Positions 22,029 to 25,786 of a stretch of 25,786 nt of DNA are shown here, one piece after another; the first letter of the stretch is position 1; every line of letters begins with the position of its first letter. Source of the DNA: JBMFOH01 sp049969715 [NCBI: bacterium] (GTDB lineage Bacteria; DUMJ01); contig JBMFOH010000024.1 in NCBI GenBank assembly GCA_049969715.1, positions 1-25,786 of the forward strand. Direction: 5' to 3'. A program made the translations under genes and the position numbers. The notes below the pieces were generated by a model. It saw nothing but the letters and a program-made list of their open reading frames with translations, was not told where the DNA came from and made no database searches.

Positions 22029-23335
22029 ATGTGTACATATTTACCCTTGGTTGTTTCAAGAACGAGGTAGATTCTTTGGGTATTGCAGGATCCCTTGAGG
22101 ATGCAGGTCTTAATATTGTTAGTAGGAGGGAAGAGGCAGATATCATCATAATAAATACCTGTGGATTTATTAATTCTGCTAAGGAAGAGGCTATAGATAC
22201 AATCCTAGAGTTTATAGATTATAAACAAACTAGAGATGTGAAACTTATAGTGACAGGGTGTCTTGTCCAGAGATATTTAGATGAACTCAGGAGAGAATTC
22301 CCTGAGATGGATGGATTTGTTGGTTTAGGAAGATTTAAAGATTTCCCTAAGATTATTTCAAAGATAATATATGGAGACAGGGTCATTGAGGAAGGTAAAA
22401 TAGGAGAGTTGCTTGACTTCAAGGTGAAGGATTTTTCTCTCTCTTATTTTTTAAAAATCTCTGATGGATGTAATAATAGATGCTCTTATTGTGCTATCCC
22501 CTTGATAAGAGGTCCGCTTCAGGTAAGACATCCGGAGGATATACTTAAAGAAGCTAAGATAGCTATTAATTCAGGAAGTAAAGAGATTGTTCTTATTGCC
22601 CAAGACCTTACTTCTTACGATTATAAGGGATATAGGCTTCAAGACCTTTTGAGGGACATTAATACTCTTCCAGGAGAATTCTGGATAAGATTATTATATC
22701 TTCATCCAAGTAGAATAAATAAAGAGATAGTTAATGCTATAGCTAGTTTAGAGAAGGTTGTAAAGTATGTAGACATCCCTCTTCAGCATTCCAATGAAGA
22801 TGTCCTTAAGAGTATGGGTAGACCTGGAATAGGCATAGCAAGAAATGCATTGAGACTGATTAGAGAGATACCTAACGTGATAATAAGAACTACATTTATA
22901 GTGGGGTACCCTACTGAAACCCCAGAAGCATTTGAAGACCTTGCCAATTTCATCTTAAATGAGAGATTTCACAGGGTAGGATTTTTCAAATATTCTCAGG
23001 AGGAGAATACTCCTGCATTTAGCTTAGGTGACCCTATCCCTGAAAGGGTAAAGAGATACAGATTGAGAAAGGTCCAGGATATACAGGAAGAGATTACTCG
23101 TGAATTCCATTTAAGCCTTATTGGTAATGTCTTTAAGGTGTTGATAGAAAGAGAGTATAATGATATTGATGGTAGTTCTAAAATATTTGTAGGGAGAACA
23201 TATATGGATGCACCAGAGATAGACTCCAGAGTGTTTGTAGAAAGTACTGAGAATATAACAGGAAGATTTATAGAAGTAAGATTAACTAGATTGGATAGAT
23301 ATGATTTCTATGGTGAGATTTGGAGGAATGAATGA
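22025..23335 (+). CDS. rimO: Ribosomal protein S12 methylthiotransferase RimO
   Basis: Radical-SAM enzyme adding a methylthio group to the conserved aspartate of S12. It has 436 residues. The N-terminal MTTase domain holds cluster cysteines 10, 46 and 79. The radical-SAM CxxxCxxC is Cys149/153/156 (DGCNNRCSYCAIP). A C-terminal TRAM domain occupies about 370-436. Features such as YLHPSRI, DIPLQHSNEDVLKSMGR and FFKYSQEENTPA separate RimO from the tRNA enzyme MiaB. The start overlaps rodZ and the end overlaps cinA, both as ATGA. Confidence 0.94.
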   Translation: MNVYIFTLGCFKNEVDSLGIAGSLEDAGLNIVSRREEADIIIINTCGFINSAKEEAIDTILEFIDYKQTRDVKLIVTGCLVQRYLDELRREFPEMDGFVGLGRFKDFPKIISKIIYGDRVIEEGKIGELLDFKVKDFSLSYFLKISDGCNNRCSYCAIPLIRGPLQVRHPEDILKEAKIAINSGSKEIVLIAQDLTSYDYKGYRLQDLLRDINTLPGEFWIRLLYLHPSRINKEIVNAIASLEKVVKYVDIPLQHSNEDVLKSMGRPGIGIARNALRLIREIPNVIIRTTFIVGYPTETPEAFEDLANFILNERFHRVGFFKYSQEENTPAFSLGDPIPERVKRYRLRKVQDIQEEITREFHLSLIGNVFKVLIEREYNDIDGSSKIFVGRTYMDAPEIDSRVFVESTENITGRFIEVRLTRLDRYDFYGEIWRNE

Positions 23336-24528
23336 AGGCATATATATTAGGTGTAGGAAATGAACTTACCAATGGGACAATTACTAATACAAATGGCTCA
23401 TATATTGCCAAAAGATTGGTAGATCTTGGTATAGATGTAGCGGGAATAGTAGATACTAAAGACAGCATTGATCTCATGGTCTCTGTTCTTAGATATGCGT
23501 TCCCAATATCTGACATTATAGTAATTACAGGTGGACTAGGTCCTACCCATGATGACCTTACTAGAGAGGCCATAGCAGTCTTTACTGGATTACCTCTAGT
23601 ATTTTCAGAGGAGGCATTTAAAGGTGCCCAGGATTATTTTATTGTCAGAAAAAGGCCTATGGGTCCTGGAACCCCTAAGGAGGCATTTGTTCCTAGAGGT
23701 GCTGTGCCTCTTAATAATAATGTTGGTGTGGCTTGCGGCTTTTGGCTAGAGTGGAAGGGCAAATACATAATAGCCCTGCCAGGCGTTCCTAGAGAGGCCA
23801 GGTCTATCTGGGAAGATGAGGTGATGAAGAGATTAGAGAGGATTGTTGGGAAAAGAAACCCTTCTATCTTTTCTTTTAAGATATTCGGTTATGGAGAATC
23901 TATAGTAGAGGCTAAAATTTTAGATGTGATTAGAGAAGACTTCTCTAATGTGGAGATCCTTATTGGAGAGCCATTAGAGATAAAATTAAATATAAGGGGA
24001 GAAAAGGCGGAAGAGATTGCTTCAAAGATTATTCACTCTTTAGGTGATGCTATATTTACTACTAGTGGTGAAACTATGGAGGAGGTAGTGGTAAAGAGAC
24101 TTATAGAGAAGGATATCACTATAGCGGTAGCTGAATCCTGTACAGGAGGACTGCTCTCTCAAAGGATAACAAGTGTCCCTGGAAGTTCTAAGGTCTTTAG
24201 AGGGGGGTTTGTTCCATACTCTGGGTGGGCAAAAAGAATGCTGGGTGTTCCCCCATATATCCTTCAAGAGGGGGAGGTAAGTGTAGAAATAGCTGAAAGT
24301 CTTGCCAACCTGGCAAGAGAAAGATTATCTTCTACTATTGGGATAGGTATCACAGGGAATGCAGGCCCTACTGCTGGTGATCCCAATCAACCTGTTGGGT
24401 ATACCTGTATAAGTTTAGTAAATCCTGATGGCTGTATTTCTAGGGAGTTTCAGTTAGAAGGTGACCGAGATAGAGTAAGATTTACAGCTACTCAGTGGGC
24501 ACTGGATATGATAAGGAGGGCAGTTTGA
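23332..24528 (+). CDS. cinA: CinA-family protein (nicotinamide mononucleotide deamidase / ADP-ribose pyrophosphatase)
   Basis: 398 residues with both CinA domains. The N-terminal MoCF-like COG1058 domain has GVGNELTNGTITNTNG and TGGLGPTHDDLTREA (67-81). The C-terminal deamidase domain has AESCTGGLLSQRITSVPGSS (267-286) with the catalytic serine, and GITGNAGP. CinA recycles NMN and cleaves ADP-ribose; the name comes from competence induction, which is not implied here. It is followed by thpR with a TTGA overlap, a pairing also seen in the Deinococcus cinA-ligT-recA operon. Confidence 0.94.
   Translation: MKAYILGVGNELTNGTITNTNGSYIAKRLVDLGIDVAGIVDTKDSIDLMVSVLRYAFPISDIIVITGGLGPTHDDLTREAIAVFTGLPLVFSEEAFKGAQDYFIVRKRPMGPGTPKEAFVPRGAVPLNNNVGVACGFWLEWKGKYIIALPGVPREARSIWEDEVMKRLERIVGKRNPSIFSFKIFGYGESIVEAKILDVIREDFSNVEILIGEPLEIKLNIRGEKAEEIASKIIHSLGDAIFTTSGETMEEVVVKRLIEKDITIAVAESCTGGLLSQRITSVPGSSKVFRGGFVPYSGWAKRMLGVPPYILQEGEVSVEIAESLANLARERLSSTIGIGITGNAGPTAGDPNQPVGYTCISLVNPDGCISREFQLEGDRDRVRFTATQWALDMIRRAV
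24513..24519 (+). promoter_or_regulatory. Ribosome binding site deciding the thpR start
   Basis: AAGGAGG lies five to six bases before a TTG at 24525 that overlaps the cinA stop as TTGA. This picks the TTG over an in-frame GTG at 24495 upstream of the site. Confidence 0.75.
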
Positions 24529-25046
24529 GACTTTTTATAGCAATAGAGCTTCCTCAAGATATAAAAGAAGGCTTAATGAAGATGGAAGACGCTCTTAAAC
24601 CGCATATTGCTGATATAAAGTGGGTGGAGAAAGAAAATTTTCACATTACTTTGAGGTTCCTTGGAGAGATAGAAGAAGCCCTCTTAAAGGATGTAGAAGT
24701 CTCCGTAGAGGAAACGGCTAATAATTGCTCGTCATTCGATATATCCTTATCTAAGATAGGGACGTTCCCCTATGTTATATGGGTAGGGATAGACAAGGGA
24801 AAGGAAATTTTAGCTGATATCGCCCGTAAACTAGATGAGTCTCTTGTTAAATATGGCTTTTCTCCTGCTGATAAGCCGTTCTCCCCTCATATAACATTGG
24901 GAAGGTCTAAAAGGACAATAAAAAAGATACCCCAAGTAGACATTAAAGCACTCCAGTTTAGGGCTGAGTCAGTTACTATAGTCAAGAGTACATTACTTCC
25001 TAGGGGCCCTATCTACGAACCTGTTAGAAGATTTCCTTTTCTATAG
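24525..25046 (+). CDS. thpR: RNA 2',3'-cyclic phosphodiesterase (LigT/ThpR)
   Basis: 2H-phosphoesterase that opens 2',3'-cyclic phosphates on RNA, historically called 2'-5' RNA ligase. It has 173 residues from the TTG at 24525. The two catalytic HxT motifs are HITLRFLG (40-47) and HITLGRSK (122-129). The TTG start gives MRLFIAIELP, the usual LigT beginning, while a longer frame from 24495 would add ten unrelated residues. The last 23 bases overlap a convergent gene on the other strand. No terminator hairpin is visible at the end. Confidence 0.93.
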   Translation: MRLFIAIELPQDIKEGLMKMEDALKPHIADIKWVEKENFHITLRFLGEIEEALLKDVEVSVEETANNCSSFDISLSKIGTFPYVIWVGIDKGKEILADIARKLDESLVKYGFSPADKPFSPHITLGRSKRTIKKIPQVDIKALQFRAESVTIVKSTLLPRGPIYEPVRRFPFL

Positions 25047-25434
25047 CCTCCCAATTTTCTTTCCAGAATCTTCCTACATCAATGAGTTCTTGAAGGATGA
25101 CCTTTCTCGTTCCTTCATCTTCTACAAGGTTTGTATTTTCAAAGTATTTAATTAAAGACACAAGCCTTTTTAGAGAGAAGTCCCTTGCCTGTAACTTTAG
25201 CTTGTCTATTCTTTCTGGATCTCCAGATCCTTCTTTTATTGCTACTATCTTTCTCTTCCATCTTTCAAGCCAATCCTCAGGGGGCATCCTTGTAGAAATA
25301 ATATATTCGGCGATTTTATGAGTTTTCTCTACATTTTTTGCTGCAATCCTGCCTGCTAATATCGTAGTATATCTAAAAGAGAGCGTAAATATGGCAATAA
25401 AGGCTAGAAATAGTATGATTATTCCCCAGATCAT
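25024..25434 (-). CDS. Small single-pass membrane protein of unknown function
   Basis: 136 residues that I do not recognise. One N-terminal membrane helix (about 3-20, [18 protein letters not shown]) is followed by a charged helical region of about 110 residues rich in Lys and Glu, with [15 protein letters not shown] and [14 protein letters not shown] at the end. There are no cysteines and no known catalytic motif. The start overlaps the stop of the oligopeptide ABC ATPase gene as ATGA, so it is the downstream gene of that operon. Its stop lies inside the convergent thpR gene. Tight coupling and clean translation make it a real gene; a role with the peptide transporter is only a guess. Confidence 0.7.
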   Translation of the reverse strand: MIWGIIILFLAFIAIFTLSFRYTTILAGRIAAKNVEKTHKIAEYIISTRMPPEDWLERWKRKIVAIKEGSGDPERIDKLKLQARDFSLKRLVSLIKYFENTNLVEDEGTRKVILQELIDVGRFWKENWEAIEKEIF

Positions 25435-25786
25435 TCTATACCTACTAGGCTTAGCTTCTCTGCAAAGTGGCAGGCTACAAAGTGGTCATTACCTAGGTTC
25501 CTTAACTGCGGATGCTCTTCTTTGCATATCTCTTTTACATATGGACATCTAGGATGGAAGTAACATCCACTAGGCGGATTTGATGGGTCTGCTACCTCTC
25601 CAAATAATAGCTTCCTTGTCTCTCTATACTTCGGATCTGGCTTCGGTACTGCTGCTAGTAATGCCTCTGTATATGGATGCTTTGGATTCTTAAATAGCTC
25701 CTCTGTCTCTGCCATCTCTACTAGTTTACCTACATACATCACTGCTACCCTATCACTTATATGCTCTACTACCCCTAGGTCATGTG
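25431..25786 (-). CDS. Oligopeptide/dipeptide ABC transporter ATP-binding protein, C-terminal part
   Basis: The right window edge cuts the gene; 117 residues of the C-terminus remain. The first readable residues [23 protein letters not shown] contain the switch (H-loop) histidine of the ABC domain. The oligo_HPY C-terminal domain follows: [19 protein letters not shown], then [15 protein letters not shown] and a final Cys in VACHF. These mark the OppD/OppF/DppD/DppF class that powers peptide (in some thermophiles, sugar) uptake; which subunit it is cannot be decided. The frame is open to the window edge, so a start at the Met near 25742 would be wrong. Confidence 0.92.
   Translation of the reverse strand, partial: HDLGVVEHISDRVAVMYVGKLVEMAETEELFKNPKHPYTEALLAAVPKPDPKYRETRKLLFGEVADPSNPPSGCYFHPRCPYVKEICKEEHPQLRNLGNDHFVACHFAEKLSLVGIE

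Noticed and set aside
24495-24524. GTG start ten codons upstream for thpR
   Set aside because: The AAGGAGG site and the LigT-type beginning both point to the TTG at 24525.
1-25786. CRISPR array, insertion sequence, prophage or toxin-defence cluster
   Set aside because: No spaced direct repeats, transposase, integrase or defence-type genes were seen beyond the vapC remnant.

Overview
The window reads as a stretch of bacterial chromosome from a low-GC, probably thermophilic organism. Arginine is written mostly as AGA/AGG and isoleucine very often as ATA, the habit of thermophiles. Genes are packed tightly, with nine 4-base start/stop overlaps and several GTG and TTG starts. The order rpsO-pnp-M16 peptidase-(dut)-dapB-dapA-rnj-ftsK-...-rodZ-rimO-cinA resembles the Bacillus/Clostridia locus. 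DivIVA, RNase J, RodZ and promoters with a TATGnTAWAAT core fit a Firmicutes-like or other Terrabacteria lineage. The phylum cannot be named from the sequence alone. No insertion sequence, prophage, CRISPR array or rRNA gene was seen, and no stretch over 300 bases lacks a gene.

Layout. (1) 1-264: 5'-truncated, frame-broken remnant of a PIN-domain (VapC-type) toxin. (2) 286-440, minus strand: two tRNA-Arg genes (CCT and ACG anticodons) two bases apart, with a promoter. (3) 485-2808, minus strand: an RnfC-like iron-sulfur electron-transfer subunit followed by a short-chain polyprenyl diphosphate synthase. (4) 2846-2874: a palindromic divergent promoter serving rnfC leftward and pyrE rightward. 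(5) 2913-7505, plus strand: pyrE, divIVA, a PP-loop tRNA thiolation enzyme with a C-terminal NFACT-R-like domain, a small Old Yellow Enzyme-like flavoprotein with a Fe-S motif, an Mth938-domain protein, tRNA-Ser(TGA) and an MFS transporter. (6) 7490-25046: a compact plus-strand run of about 17.5 kb starting at the rpsO promoter. It covers RNA turnover (rpsO, pnp, rnj), proteolysis (M16), dUTP hygiene (dut), lysine/diaminopimelate synthesis (dapB, dapA), chromosome segregation (ftsK), a BMP-type nucleoside ABC importer (four genes), cell shape (rodZ), ribosome modification (rimO), NAD/nucleotide repair (cinA) and RNA 2',3'-phosphodiester chemistry (thpR). (7) 25024-25786, minus strand: an unknown single-pass membrane protein downstream of the C-terminal end of an oligopeptide ABC ATPase that runs off the window.

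How it fits together. Most genes are housekeeping functions co-transcribed in long coupled operons. The less ordinary material lies in the first 7 kb: two places where extended -10 elements face away from each other as near-perfect inverted repeats, an RnfC without its Rnf partners, the thiolase/NFACT-R fusion, the reduced flavoprotein next to an Mth938 protein, and a tRNA gene one base after a stop codon. I did not find a clear novel defence or biosynthetic system. The palindromic divergent promoters are the strongest unexplained signal.
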